From the NCBI GenBank assembly GCA_945883425.1, contig CAMCXM010000005.1, positions 1-56,531 on the forward strand: a DNA stretch of 56,531 bases. The letters run 5' to 3'. How positions within the stretch are numbered: position 1 is the stretch's first letter; the number at the start of each line of letters is the position of its first letter. Under the pieces are notes generated by a model. It searched no databases. It was not told the DNA's origin and was given only the letters and a program-made list of their open reading frames with translations. This document shows, in pieces, positions 39,721-49,666 of the stretch. The translations under genes were made by a program, and so were the position numbers. This DNA comes from Spirosoma fluviale (GTDB taxonomy: Bacteria > Bacteroidota > Bacteroidia > Cytophagales > Flexibacteraceae).

Positions 39721-40488
39721 TTACCGATGCTTAAAAACGGGCTTTCTTTTTTCCAGAAAAGCACCGACTCCTTCTTTCATATCTTCGGTTTCGAACGCTT
39801 TCTGAAAATTATCTGATTCCTTTTCAAACCCTCCGGCAGTTCCGGATTGTTCGATGGCCGAAAGTGCAAGACCAATAGAAACGGCTGATTTAAAAGACAG
39901 CTTCTTTGCAAATTTCTCAATGAAAGCGACCCCAGCATCCTGATCTTCCACCACAAAATCTGCAAGACCAGCCTGAACAGCTGTTTCTGCGTCCATGTTC
40001 TCTGATGTGAGGGTATAATAAATAGCCTTTCCCTTTCCGATCAGACTTGCCATCCGCTGGGTTCCTCCATAACCCGGAATCAATGCCAGATTTAATTCCG
40101 GCAAACCCATTACTGCCTTTTTTGTCACCACACGAATCTGACACGCCAGTGCGAGTTCCAGTCCGCCACCTAAGGCATAACCATGAACCAACGCAAGTGT
40201 GGGAATGGAAAGTGTGCTGAGTTTGTCAAAGATGATTTGACCCCGTCGACTCAATTCACGGGCAGCTGGTCCGGAAAGATCAGAAAACTCGGTAATGTCT
40301 GCCCCGGCAGCAAATGCCTTTTCTCCGGAACCCGTAATGACCAGAAGCCGGCTGGTTTCCGGAAGTGGGCCAGAAAAGACGGAATCCAGTTCGGAAAAAA
40401 CTTCGGCATTCAACGCATTAAGCGCCTGAGGTCGGTTAATGGTGATCAGCGAATAATCGGAATGGTGTGTGAGGACGATGCTGTTCAT
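39721..40488 (-). CDS. Enoyl-CoA hydratase/isomerase family protein
   Basis: NRPQALNALNAEVF, EKAFAAGADI, HGYALGGGLELALACQIRV. Confidence 0.93.
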   Translation of the reverse strand: MNSIVLTHHSDYSLITINRPQALNALNAEVFSELDSVFSGPLPETSRLLVITGSGEKAFAAGADITEFSDLSGPAARELSRRGQIIFDKLSTLSIPTLALVHGYALGGGLELALACQIRVVTKKAVMGLPELNLALIPGYGGTQRMASLIGKGKAIYYTLTSENMDAETAVQAGLADFVVEDQDAGVAFIEKFAKKLSFKSAVSIGLALSAIEQSGTAGGFEKESDNFQKAFETEDMKEGVGAFLEKRKPVFKHR

Positions 40489-40491
40489 ATA

Positions 40492-41331
40492 TCAGGTGTT
40501 TGAACCGGGTTTGCTCAGTATTTCAAGCCGGTTTCGTTCATCTTTGGTTAAACTGTTAATGCCTTTTTCCGAAATTTTATCGAGGAGATAATCCAGTTCT
40601 TCTTCATTGGAAACCTGCCTTTTTCCGGTATCCATTTTTACTACCTTACCCTTCTTCTCCGGATTCTGAATCGCCAAAGACCGGAATCGAAATCCTCCCT
40701 GAAGGTATCGCAAATAGAGAATTCCACCCAAAGCACCTCCAAGATGAGCTATGTTTCCTCCCGCGTTTCCGTCCGGAATCTGAACAAATGAAATCAGAAC
40801 GAATGCAATGGCGATGTATTTCAGACGGACAGGGCCGAAAATGAACAGGTACAATGTATAATTCGGCACCAGAAAAGCCGCACCGCAAATGATTCCATAC
40901 ACAGCTCCTGAAGCACCAAGGAGATTACGGAATTCCGGCTTCAGATTGAAAATCAACAAAAAGAGAAGTCCGCCAGCCAGCGCCCCATAGAGATAAAAAA
41001 AGAGAATCTTCCTTGGCCCAAGAAAATCCTGAAGAATCCTACCAAAGGTATACAAGCCTATCATGTTGAACAGAAGGTGCATAAGGTTCTGGTGCAGAAA
41101 GGCGTACGTGAGGAGCGTCCAGGGATGAAATAAAAACCGTACAGGGTCGGAGGACAACTCCAGATTCTCGACGAGAAAATTCTGAACCGATTGCGACCCA
41201 GAGAAATATCCGACTACGTTAATAAATCCTATCACCAAAAACACCGCAATGTTGACAACCAGAAGCTGAATGACGCCATTCCGGTTGCTTTGAAAAGCAG
41301 AACGAATTTCGTTTGAAATTTCCTTCAACAT
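40492..41331 (-). CDS. Rhomboid family intramembrane serine protease
   Basis: FLHQNLMHLLFNMIGLYTFG, LLGASGAVYGI, NIAHLGGALGG. Confidence 0.92.
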   Translation of the reverse strand: MLKEISNEIRSAFQSNRNGVIQLLVVNIAVFLVIGFINVVGYFSGSQSVQNFLVENLELSSDPVRFLFHPWTLLTYAFLHQNLMHLLFNMIGLYTFGRILQDFLGPRKILFFYLYGALAGGLLFLLIFNLKPEFRNLLGASGAVYGIICGAAFLVPNYTLYLFIFGPVRLKYIAIAFVLISFVQIPDGNAGGNIAHLGGALGGILYLRYLQGGFRFRSLAIQNPEKKGKVVKMDTGKRQVSNEEELDYLLDKISEKGINSLTKDERNRLEILSKPGSNT

Positions 41332-41336
41332 GGTTT

Positions 41337-42206
41337 TTAGTAGTAGCGTGATTTGATTTTCCAGAATCGCATAATCAGGAATCCAATCAAAACACCTCCG
41401 ATGTGCGTGGCATGCGACACGTGATCATTGGCAGAGTTGCGGAATCCGGAATAGATTTCGATAGCCACAAATATACCAACGATTACAACAAGGCGAATGG
41501 GAATCGGAATAAAAAACAAGGTGACTTCCCTGTTTGGATACATATATGTCAAACCAAACAACAACCCGAAAACAGAACCGGAAGCTCCCATCAGCAAATG
41601 CTGTTCTGTTTTTGCCTTCATCAGCGAACGAACTAGATCCGTTGCTCTTTGTCGGGTGAATTCCTCATTTGGAAAATTTTCAAAATCATCCAGTACCGAT
41701 AAAAACTGCGTTCCGTTTGCATCAAATTCATGATACAAAAGCCTCAGATCAGCCGGATCGAAACCGTGATCAAGCATTGCCCTGGCATGGCTTACAAAAG
41801 GAACGATGTCAATTGCCTGAACCAGACTGAATATGATGCCGGCTCCGATCCCAGTCCCAAGATAATACCACAGGAATTTCTTAGGGCCCAGTACCGATTC
41901 TAACAAAGGCCCGATCATCACCAGTCCGATCATATTGTACAGCAGGTGATTGAAATCCTGATGAAGAAATGCATACGTGAGAATCTGGGTGGGAATGAAC
42001 CGGTCAGAAAGAAAAAAATGAAGCCCGAAATACTGATCAAACTGCCGGATTGCGATTTCGGCTAACAATCCGGAACTGTGAATGATTGGTAGAATGAAGA
42101 ATGGAATGACGAACATCACCACGTTGATAATCAAAAGATTCTTCACAATGGGGGTCATCCTGAACATGGTCTGTGAATAAAAAAGAATAGAAATACGAGG
42201 TTGCAA
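41337..42206 (-). CDS. Rhomboid family intramembrane serine protease (tandem paralog)
   Basis: FLHQDFNHLLYNMIGLVMIG, LMGASGSVFGL, HATHIGGVLIG; true start may be an internal Met. Confidence 0.9.
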   Translation of the reverse strand: MQPRISILFYSQTMFRMTPIVKNLLIINVVMFVIPFFILPIIHSSGLLAEIAIRQFDQYFGLHFFLSDRFIPTQILTYAFLHQDFNHLLYNMIGLVMIGPLLESVLGPKKFLWYYLGTGIGAGIIFSLVQAIDIVPFVSHARAMLDHGFDPADLRLLYHEFDANGTQFLSVLDDFENFPNEEFTRQRATDLVRSLMKAKTEQHLLMGASGSVFGLLFGLTYMYPNREVTLFFIPIPIRLVVIVGIFVAIEIYSGFRNSANDHVSHATHIGGVLIGFLIMRFWKIKSRYY

Positions 42207-42290
42207 AAATGGACAAAATCTCCCTTTGATTCATGAAGAAAGGAATTTATGAAGGAAAAAACCGGTGACTATGGAGTAACGATTCCGTCC

Positions 42291-42788
42291 TTATTGTGTG
42301 CTTTCCCTTTTTGTCCGGATGGTGAGATTCCGGTTTTCATATTTCTGCGGAACAATGAGAAAACCAAATGCTTCACAAGATTCTTTGGAGTGCCGGCTGT
42401 GGTGAACATAATGGGCATTGATCATCCGGTTCAAATAAGTAGTACGTTTTTTCGGTCTCCATTTGATTCGTTGATGAACAACAAAATCATGAAAAACCAG
42501 ATAGAAAATCCCATACAAAAGAATTCCCAGAGCCAATGAAAAGATATATGGGTTCCCATAGTGAATTCCCCACATAAACAGTCCAATGGAAGGAATGCTG
42601 AATACAAGCCCGAAAAGGTCGTTTTTTTCAAGAACATGATTATGACGGGTGTGGTGAGACTTATGCCAACTCCACAAAAAGCCGTGCATTACATACTTGT
42701 GTGTCCACCAGGCCACAAATTCCCAAAACAGAAATGTGCCGATGGTGATGAGAGAGCAGATTAGCAAAAGGAGAAAACTGAATTTCAT
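42291..42788 (-). CDS. crtZ: Beta-carotene hydroxylase / sterol desaturase family
   Basis: WWTHKYVMHGFLWSWHKSHH, HDFVVHQR, HYVHHSRHSKE His motifs. Confidence 0.87.
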   Translation of the reverse strand: MKFSFLLLLICSLITIGTFLFWEFVAWWTHKYVMHGFLWSWHKSHHTRHNHVLEKNDLFGLVFSIPSIGLFMWGIHYGNPYIFSLALGILLYGIFYLVFHDFVVHQRIKWRPKKRTTYLNRMINAHYVHHSRHSKESCEAFGFLIVPQKYENRNLTIRTKRESTQ

Positions 42789-42804
42789 AGGTGGCTCAAA
42801 CTTA

Positions 42805-43743
42805 TCACAATGCCAAAACTGCATCCCTAACTACTTCCATCAACCAAAGAGGTGTAGAGGTTGCTCCACAGATTCCAACCGTTGCTCCATGCCGGAACCA
42901 CGAGGCGTCAAGGTCTGATGCACTGCTCACAAAATAGGTATCCGGATTGGAATCTTTACAAACCTGATATAAGACCTTTCCATTGCTGCTTTTCAATCCA
43001 CTTACAAAAAGTATGATATCATATTGCCGGGCAAACTTTCGTAGCTCAATATCCCGGTTGGATACCTGCCGGCAAATGGTGTCATTGAGGTCAACTTCAA
43101 TTCCATTATCGGTGAGATGTTTATGGATTTTATAGAAACTCTCTGTGCTTTTGGTTGTCTGGCTGTACAATGAAATCTTCCTCGGCATGGTTGCCAGATC
43201 AAGCTCTTCAATCGATTGAAATACAGTGGCTTTCCCGTTTGTTTGGCCCAATAGTCCAAGCACTTCTGCATGGCCATGCTTTCCATAGATGAACACATCT
43301 TCCTGCTTCTCAAAGGTATTCTTAATGCGGTTTTGAAGCTTTAGAACCACCGGACACGAAGCATCGATGAGTGAAATATTATTTTCCAGCGCAATCTTGT
43401 ACGTGGAAGGAGGCTCTCCGTGAGCCCGGATCAGAACTTTGGTATCCTTCAGATTAGCGAGCTGTTCGTGATCAATGATCTGAAGGCCCTTACGTTCCAG
43501 TCGAAGTACTTCCTCGTCATTGTGGACAATATCGCCAAGGCAGTAAAGAATTCCCTCTTCTTCCAGAATTTCCTCTGCCATTTCGATGGCGTACACAACG
43601 CCAAAGCAAAAGCCGGAACCGTGGTCAATCGAAACTGAGAGACCAAGGCGTGAATTGATGAAGGACTGTTCAATTGTATCACTTACCGTCCGCTTTGATT
43701 CTGACGGATTGATGCTGTTTTGAGCGGTGATCGTCTTAAGCAT
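42805..43743 (-). CDS. ispH: 4-hydroxy-3-methylbut-2-enyl diphosphate reductase
   Basis: SGFCFGVVYAIEMAE, CLGDIVHNDEEVLRL, RAHGEPPSTYKIA. Confidence 0.95.
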   Translation of the reverse strand: MLKTITAQNSINPSESKRTVSDTIEQSFINSRLGLSVSIDHGSGFCFGVVYAIEMAEEILEEEGILYCLGDIVHNDEEVLRLERKGLQIIDHEQLANLKDTKVLIRAHGEPPSTYKIALENNISLIDASCPVVLKLQNRIKNTFEKQEDVFIYGKHGHAEVLGLLGQTNGKATVFQSIEELDLATMPRKISLYSQTTKSTESFYKIHKHLTDNGIEVDLNDTICRQVSNRDIELRKFARQYDIILFVSGLKSSNGKVLYQVCKDSNPDTYFVSSASDLDASWFRHGATVGICGATSTPLWLMEVVRDAVLAL

Positions 43744-44581
43744 TACGGTAGGAATAAGAGTTGAACTGAAGAATATTCCGGATTAGAAGAACCAGTTTAT
43801 GGAAATTTGTGATTCTGATTCGTTTGGTGAGTAATTCTGAAGGCTGACTTTTCACAATCTTATGAAGGAGTCCTCTGTAGTAATTCAAGGCCAGCTGCAC
43901 ACCATTCCTGGAATTGGAAGGCAGGCGAACAATGCCTTTTTGTGCTTCTCTGAATTCATCTTCGATCTCTTTCTCTATGTTTCTTTTATCGGATTCAGAA
44001 AACCGTTTGATGTCGAGTCCCGGAAAATAAACTCTTTTTCTATCCATCAGATCGCTCCGGATATCCCGAAGGAAATTGACCTTTTGAAAGGCAGATCCAA
44101 GTTTTCGTGCTGGCTCTACAAGTTCATTAAAAAGGGCATCGTTGTCCTGACAAAAAACTTTCAGACACATCAGGCCCACCACTTCAGCCGAACCATAAAT
44201 GTACTTTTCGTACAATTCCTGGTCATATGTCTGATCGGTCAGATCCAATTCCATGGAATAAAGGAAGGCATCTATATAATCGTGGCTGATCTTAAACGTG
44301 TTGACTGTATCCTGAAATGCATGAAGGACAGGATTAAAAGAGATTCCATTTTGAATGGCCCTGAACGTTTCCTCTTTCAAAAGTCGGAGTTCTTCGACCG
44401 GATTTTTATCCTGATAGGTATCCACGATCTCGTCTGCCAGTCGCACAAAGCCATAAATGGAGAAAATGTCGTTTCGGATTTCTTTTCCCAACAAGCGGAT
44501 TCCCAATGAAAAAGATGTACTGTACCTCTTGGTAATCAGGGCACTACACTCAATGCTGGTTTGGGTATATAAATCTTTCAT
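43736..44581 (-). CDS. crtB: Phytoene synthase
   Basis: YSTSFSLGIRLL, IYGFVRLADEIVDTYQD, YIYGSAEVVGLMCLKVF, LGSAFQKVNFLRDIRSD. Confidence 0.95.
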   Translation of the reverse strand: MKDLYTQTSIECSALITKRYSTSFSLGIRLLGKEIRNDIFSIYGFVRLADEIVDTYQDKNPVEELRLLKEETFRAIQNGISFNPVLHAFQDTVNTFKISHDYIDAFLYSMELDLTDQTYDQELYEKYIYGSAEVVGLMCLKVFCQDNDALFNELVEPARKLGSAFQKVNFLRDIRSDLMDRKRVYFPGLDIKRFSESDKRNIEKEIEDEFREAQKGIVRLPSNSRNGVQLALNYYRGLLHKIVKSQPSELLTKRIRITNFHKLVLLIRNILQFNSYSYRNA

Positions 44582-46083
44582 CTGGAAAAATCTTTCAGAA
44601 TCTCTTTGGCCACTACTTCACCGGAAATCAGACTCGGTGGGACTCCCGGACCCGGCACTGTAAGCTGACCCGTAAAATAAAGATTGGATACTTTTTTACT
44701 TCGGATCGATGGCTTGAGGATGGCGGTCTGCATAAGCGTATTGGCCAGTCCATAGGCATTTCCTTTCAGCGAATGGTAATCGGAAATGAAATTGCGTGCG
44801 CCGTATGGAACTTTAAACATCAGCTTTTCACGGATTGGGTTACCAGTAAATCGTTCGGTTTTTTCCGCAATAAACTGAAAATAATGTTCAAGTCGGGCAT
44901 CGTCTTCCAAAACCCCAGGGGCAGTTGGGATCAGAAAAAACAAATTCTCTTTTCCCTCTGGTGAAATGGAATTGTCTGTAATAGACGGAGCTGATAAATA
45001 AAATAATGGCTTCTCCGGCCAACCTGGTTCATCGTAAATTTTTCTGGCATGAACCGAAAAATCCTCATCAAAAAACAGATTATGGTGTTTGAGATTTTGA
45101 ACCCGTTCGCCAAATCCACAATAAAATAATATAGATGAAGGAGCAAGAACCCGGCTGTTCCAGTAGGATTCGGAATACGAACGCCATTGAGGTTCGAGCA
45201 GAGCGGTTTCTACATGGGCATAATCGGCATTGGCAAGAACGACGGTTGCATTGAACGTCTTCGAACGGGTTACCACTGTTTGTGCTTTCCCGTTTGATCC
45301 TACTTCAATCCGCTTGACTTCTTCATTGTAAATGAATTCAACTCCGAGTTTTTCGGCAACTGAAACCATACCTTTTACAATTTGCGTCATACCATGCATT
45401 GGATACCAGGTTCCTAGCTTGATGTCGGCAAAATTCATAAGGCTGTATAAGGCCGGCGTTTTTTCAGGCGTAGCACCAAGAAACAAGACTGGAAACTCAA
45501 GGATTTTCAGGATCCGGGGATGCCTGAAAAAGCGGCTTACATGTTTTTTGAAATCAGAAAGGAGATCCAGTTGAAGAAGCCCTTTCAGTGTGGTGAAATT
45601 GGCAAACTCCAAAATCGACTTACTGGGTTTGAAAACCAGGTTGCCGATCCCTTCTCTGTATTTGATTTCTGCTTCATGAAGAAACCGTTCCAGATTTCGT
45701 GCGGCTCCGGGTTCCCATTTTTCAAATTCAGCAGCCAGTTGCTTCCAATCGGCCGGCACATCATAATATTCTCCCCCTTCAAAAAAAACACGATAGGAAG
45801 GATCCAATCGTGTCAAAGAATAAAAGTCGGATACCGAATGTCCGAAAATCTCAAAAAATCGTTCAAAAACGTCGGGCATCCAGTACCAACTTGGGCCCAT
45901 GTCAAATGTAAATCCTTCTTTCTCAAACGTTCTCGCTCTACCTCCTGGCTGGTCATGTTTCTCAATGACTTTTACATTCCAACCAGCTTTCGCCAGAAAA
46001 CAGGAAGCCGACAATGCAGAAAATCCACTGCCAATAATTAGTACGGATTTCGATGGGAAGGGATTTTTCTGCGTATCGGTCAT
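44578..46083 (-). CDS. crtI: Phytoene desaturase
   Basis: VLIIGSGFSALSASCFLAKAGWNVKVIEKHDQPGGRAR; LYFTGQLTVPGPGVPPSLISGEVVA. Confidence 0.96.
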   Translation of the reverse strand: MTDTQKNPFPSKSVLIIGSGFSALSASCFLAKAGWNVKVIEKHDQPGGRARTFEKEGFTFDMGPSWYWMPDVFERFFEIFGHSVSDFYSLTRLDPSYRVFFEGGEYYDVPADWKQLAAEFEKWEPGAARNLERFLHEAEIKYREGIGNLVFKPSKSILEFANFTTLKGLLQLDLLSDFKKHVSRFFRHPRILKILEFPVLFLGATPEKTPALYSLMNFADIKLGTWYPMHGMTQIVKGMVSVAEKLGVEFIYNEEVKRIEVGSNGKAQTVVTRSKTFNATVVLANADYAHVETALLEPQWRSYSESYWNSRVLAPSSILFYCGFGERVQNLKHHNLFFDEDFSVHARKIYDEPGWPEKPLFYLSAPSITDNSISPEGKENLFFLIPTAPGVLEDDARLEHYFQFIAEKTERFTGNPIREKLMFKVPYGARNFISDYHSLKGNAYGLANTLMQTAILKPSIRSKKVSNLYFTGQLTVPGPGVPPSLISGEVVAKEILKDFSR

Positions 46084-46590
46084 TTAGTTCTGGTACATTT
46101 TAAGGACATCTTTCAGCTCCTTCCTGGCAAGGTGAATCCTGTTTTTCACTGTTCCAATCGGGATCGAAAGCTTGTCTGAAATTTCATGGTATTTGTAACC
46201 GTGAAAATACATCATAAATGGTTCACGAAACGAATTTTCTAACGTAGACAAAGCTTTTTGAATGTCATCCATTGTAAACTTTTGCTCACCGTCGTTTCGG
46301 GTCGTGAATTGGGTAGAGTTAATGAAATGCAGGTTTTCCGTTGTATCGATGAAGGTCCTCCTTTTCACCAACTTCTGATAGTTGGTAATAAAGGTATTCT
46401 TCATGATGGTATACATCCAGGCTTTCAGGTTAGTTCCTTCAGAAAATTTGTCTTTGTGAACAAAAGCCTTCAACACCGTGTCCTGCAATAAATCAGCCGC
46501 ATCGTCCATATCACGGGTGAGCCGCAATGCAAATGGTTTGAGGGCTTTGGTCGATTGAGTAATGGCGTAACTGAATTCGAGAGCGGTCAT
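46084..46590 (-). CDS. ECF-type RNA polymerase sigma factor of the carotenoid operon
   Basis: LTRDMDDAADLLQDTVLKAFVHKDKFSEGTNLKAWMYTIMKNTFITNYQKLVKRR; GYKYHEISDKLSIPIGTVKNRIHLARKEL; start 46590. Confidence 0.92.
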   Translation of the reverse strand: MTALEFSYAITQSTKALKPFALRLTRDMDDAADLLQDTVLKAFVHKDKFSEGTNLKAWMYTIMKNTFITNYQKLVKRRTFIDTTENLHFINSTQFTTRNDGEQKFTMDDIQKALSTLENSFREPFMMYFHGYKYHEISDKLSIPIGTVKNRIHLARKELKDVLKMYQN

Positions 46591-46601
46591 ATCCTGTTCG
46601 A

Positions 46602-46683
46602 TTTTGTTTAATGCAAAGATAGAATAGGTTAAACAAAACGAACAAATTTTGTTGAACATTTTATTAAACAAGGTTAAACAAAA
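46602..46683. promoter_or_regulatory. Cluster of iterated GTTAAACAAAA-type sites upstream of the carotenoid operon
   Basis: TTTTGTTTAA 46602-46611 (inverse), GTTAAACAAAA 46628-46638, TTTTGTTGAAC 46647-46657 (inverse), TTAAACAA 46664-46671, GTTAAACAAAA 46673-46683. Confidence 0.7.
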
Positions 46684-46810
46684 TAGCAAATCCAAACCCA
46701 TTTACCTGCCTTTTCGCCTGAATATCAGAGGATAAAAGGAATGCTCATGAAATCAAAACACCTATCACAAAAAACAATATTACTTTTAGAGCCTTCAGAC
46801 ACTGAGTTTC

Positions 46811-47416
46811 ATGAAAACGTTAATTGCTTTATTTTCAAACACCTGGGACACTCTGATCCAGAATGAGGGTTTCGATGATACAGAATCAGGCGCTGGCTGT
46901 GCCCGTTTCATTGCAGCGAAATGGGAGAATCTGCTGGCCGACATTCCGGAAACTGAAGTGGCCGTGTTTCATCCCTCTATGGCAAATACTGGCGATTACT
47001 TCCCTTCGCATTACAGACGATTTATCCAGGTCGGGCATTTTCTCGAAGACCGGATTCGAAATGTATTTGAACTCTGTTTCGAAAAAGGATACCAGCAGGT
47101 ACTCTTTGTGGATTCAGCAGCTGCGTTTACATCAGCAAAAAAAATCAAGAACTATATAAGTCACCTGGACTCGCATGATCTTGTTTTTGTGCCATCCGAA
47201 ACAGGATCGGTGCACATCGCCGGGATGCAGCTCAATGTTTTCCCGGTTTGGGATTCATTCCAATTTTACCAGGACGAAAGTGTGGTGGAAATGCTCAGCG
47301 ATTGCATCCGACATAATGTATCCTATTCACTGGAACCCGTTATTCAATGGAAGGAATCGGTGGATCAGTTGTGGCGGGAAGCAACCGCACCCAAACCTTC
47401 CCGACTGAAATCCTGA
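46811..47416 (+). CDS. DUF2064/TIGR04282-like putative glycosyltransferase
   Basis: RRFIQVGHFLEDRIRNVFELCFEKGYQQVLFVDSAA resembles the DUF2064 pattern QVGGDLGERM..F..GY..V. Confidence 0.6.
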   Translation: MKTLIALFSNTWDTLIQNEGFDDTESGAGCARFIAAKWENLLADIPETEVAVFHPSMANTGDYFPSHYRRFIQVGHFLEDRIRNVFELCFEKGYQQVLFVDSAAAFTSAKKIKNYISHLDSHDLVFVPSETGSVHIAGMQLNVFPVWDSFQFYQDESVVEMLSDCIRHNVSYSLEPVIQWKESVDQLWREATAPKPSRLKS

Positions 47417-47494
47417 CACACCCATCACCAGAAATTACCGTTGCATTCCTTTCTTTGCAGCCTGTAAACGGACGGAACCTTTTCACAACAGGAC

Positions 47495-48529
47495 ATGGCA
47501 ATTGACCAATACCCGGAAATTTCGGAAAATCAAAACCTCAGGAAACTCCACACATTCGGACTCGATTTCCGCTGCCGGTACTTCACAGAGGTAAATTCCA
47601 TTTCAGAATTACAATCGGCTCTGACTTTTGCAAAAGAGTCGTCCCATCCGTTCCTGATACTGGGTGGAGGATCAAACCTTCTGCCTACAAAAGATTTTGA
47701 AGGTCTCGTGATTCGAATTGCCAATCATGGAATTGCGTTGCTGGAAGAGACCAGCGATACCGTCCGTATTGGAGTCCAGGCCGGAGAAAACTGGCATCAA
47801 CTGGTGATGCAATGCCTGGAGAATGGCTGGTTTGGGATTGAGAATATGTCCCTGATTCCGGGTTCCGTGGGAGCCGCACCCATGCAAAACATCGGGGCAT
47901 ATGGTGTGGAAGTGAAACAGGTGATCGAACAGGTACATTATTATGATCTGGAGAAAAAGGAAATGAAAATCCTCACTAATGCCGAATGCCGGTTTGGGTA
48001 CCGTGAAAGCATTTTTAAACAGGAACTAAAAGACAAAGCCGTGATATGGCAGGTTGATTTCCGTTTGTCGAAACAGCCTTCCGCCAAAATGGAATATGGC
48101 GACATCAAAGCCGTGCTCGATGGGAAAGGGATTCTCCAACCTTCACCCAAAGATGTGAGCGATGCCGTCATTCATATCCGGCAGTCGAAGCTTCCGGACC
48201 CGGCTGAGATTGGGAACGCAGGGAGTTTTTTCAAAAATCCGGTTGTGTCAGTGTCTGTTTACGATTCCATCAAACAAAACCATCCCGAGGCTCTCTCCTA
48301 CCCTGCCGGTGACGGACTGGTGAAAATTCCGGCTGGCTGGCTCATTGAAAAAGCTGGCTGGAAAGGAAAAACAATCGGCAATTATGGGGTTCATGCCCGC
48401 CAGGCCCTTGTTCTCGTGAATTATGGCGGTGCCAAAGGATCCGACATTTATCAGCTGGCGAAGGATATTCAGAAAGATGTTTTGATGAAGTTTGGAGTCG
48501 AATTACAGATGGAGGTGAATCTGATATGA
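47495..48529 (+). CDS. murB: UDP-N-acetylmuramate dehydrogenase
   Basis: ILGGGSNLLPTKDFEGLVIRI, SLIPGSVGAAPMQNIGAYGVE, NAGSFFKNPVV. Confidence 0.96.
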   Translation: MAIDQYPEISENQNLRKLHTFGLDFRCRYFTEVNSISELQSALTFAKESSHPFLILGGGSNLLPTKDFEGLVIRIANHGIALLEETSDTVRIGVQAGENWHQLVMQCLENGWFGIENMSLIPGSVGAAPMQNIGAYGVEVKQVIEQVHYYDLEKKEMKILTNAECRFGYRESIFKQELKDKAVIWQVDFRLSKQPSAKMEYGDIKAVLDGKGILQPSPKDVSDAVIHIRQSKLPDPAEIGNAGSFFKNPVVSVSVYDSIKQNHPEALSYPAGDGLVKIPAGWLIEKAGWKGKTIGNYGVHARQALVLVNYGGAKGSDIYQLAKDIQKDVLMKFGVELQMEVNLI

Positions 48530-49665
48530 TCATTCGCATCCTGGCCTTTTTTATTCTGATTTTGCTAACCAGCCAGAATTCTGAGGCTCAGAACGATTCC
48601 ATCCAAAATCAAACTGCGAAACAATCCGATTTCCCCTGGTTTGCCGCCCGGCATCCACGAACTGCCCGTTTTTGCGCCGGCATCAATTATGGCGCCATAT
48701 GGGCACACAACAAACCCGTTTATCATCTGGCACAATCGCATCCTGTTCAGGTATTTGGCGAAATCCACTTTCGAAAACTCGAACAACTCTGGTGCAAAAA
48801 TTTCCGTGCAGCCTCCACTGGCGTGAACATCACCTACATCGATTACCGATCTAAGGTTCTGGGAAAATCGATTGCTGCCATCACCTTTCTGGAACCATGG
48901 TTACGAAAAAACACGTCGTTTCGGATCGGCACGGGTGTCGTTTATAACACGCATCCTTTCGATCTCCAGTCCAACTCAACCAACCTCATGCTGGGCTCCA
49001 GGTTTGCTATGGTAATGCATTGCCAGATTTCACGCACGTTTTGTTACAGATCAAACTTTTCAAGAGCAAAATACCCTTTCCTACGATTGGGGGTTGGACT
49101 CACACACTTCAGCAATGGTGCTTTCTCGCAACCCAATTCCGGGATCAACAATTTCTTTGTTTCCGCTGGATATTGCTTTGGAGAACAAGGCCACGAGTAT
49201 GCATACAAACATCCTCCCAAACTCCCCTCCGATTCACTCTCCTTTTCGATCGCGTCGTCGTTTAGTGTGGTGGAGAAATTCCCGGTTGGTGGACCCAAAT
49301 ATGCCGTGTACCAGATTCAGGGAAGGGTTCGTTATCGGGTCGGGAAACTGTCCCGCCTGCAGACAGGACTCGACTGGATGAAAAACCAATCGGTGGCCGC
49401 TGAAATAAAAGAACAACCACAACTGGGAACTCAGGCTGCCGTACTGGGAATTCCATTCGGACACGAACTGCTCATTTCTCAGAAACTATCGATGATTACC
49501 GAACTGGGTGTGTACATATATAAAAAACACCAGTTGCATCCGGGAATGTACCAGCGATATGGACTGCACTATCAACTTTGGCCGGGAGCATTCACTGGCA
49601 TCATGCTGAAAACGCATCTGGGCAAAGCCGAATGTCTGGAACTAAACATAGGATATCAGCTTTAA
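48526..49665 (+). CDS. Acyloxyacyl hydrolase / PagL-like outer-membrane lipid A deacylase
   Basis: Signal peptide; FLRLGVGLTHFSNGAFSQPNSGINNFFVSAGYCF. Confidence 0.75.
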   Translation: MIIRILAFFILILLTSQNSEAQNDSIQNQTAKQSDFPWFAARHPRTARFCAGINYGAIWAHNKPVYHLAQSHPVQVFGEIHFRKLEQLWCKNFRAASTGVNITYIDYRSKVLGKSIAAITFLEPWLRKNTSFRIGTGVVYNTHPFDLQSNSTNLMLGSRFAMVMHCQISRTFCYRSNFSRAKYPFLRLGVGLTHFSNGAFSQPNSGINNFFVSAGYCFGEQGHEYAYKHPPKLPSDSLSFSIASSFSVVEKFPVGGPKYAVYQIQGRVRYRVGKLSRLQTGLDWMKNQSVAAEIKEQPQLGTQAAVLGIPFGHELLISQKLSMITELGVYIYKKHQLHPGMYQRYGLHYQLWPGAFTGIMLKTHLGKAECLELNIGYQL

Positions 49666-49666
49666 A

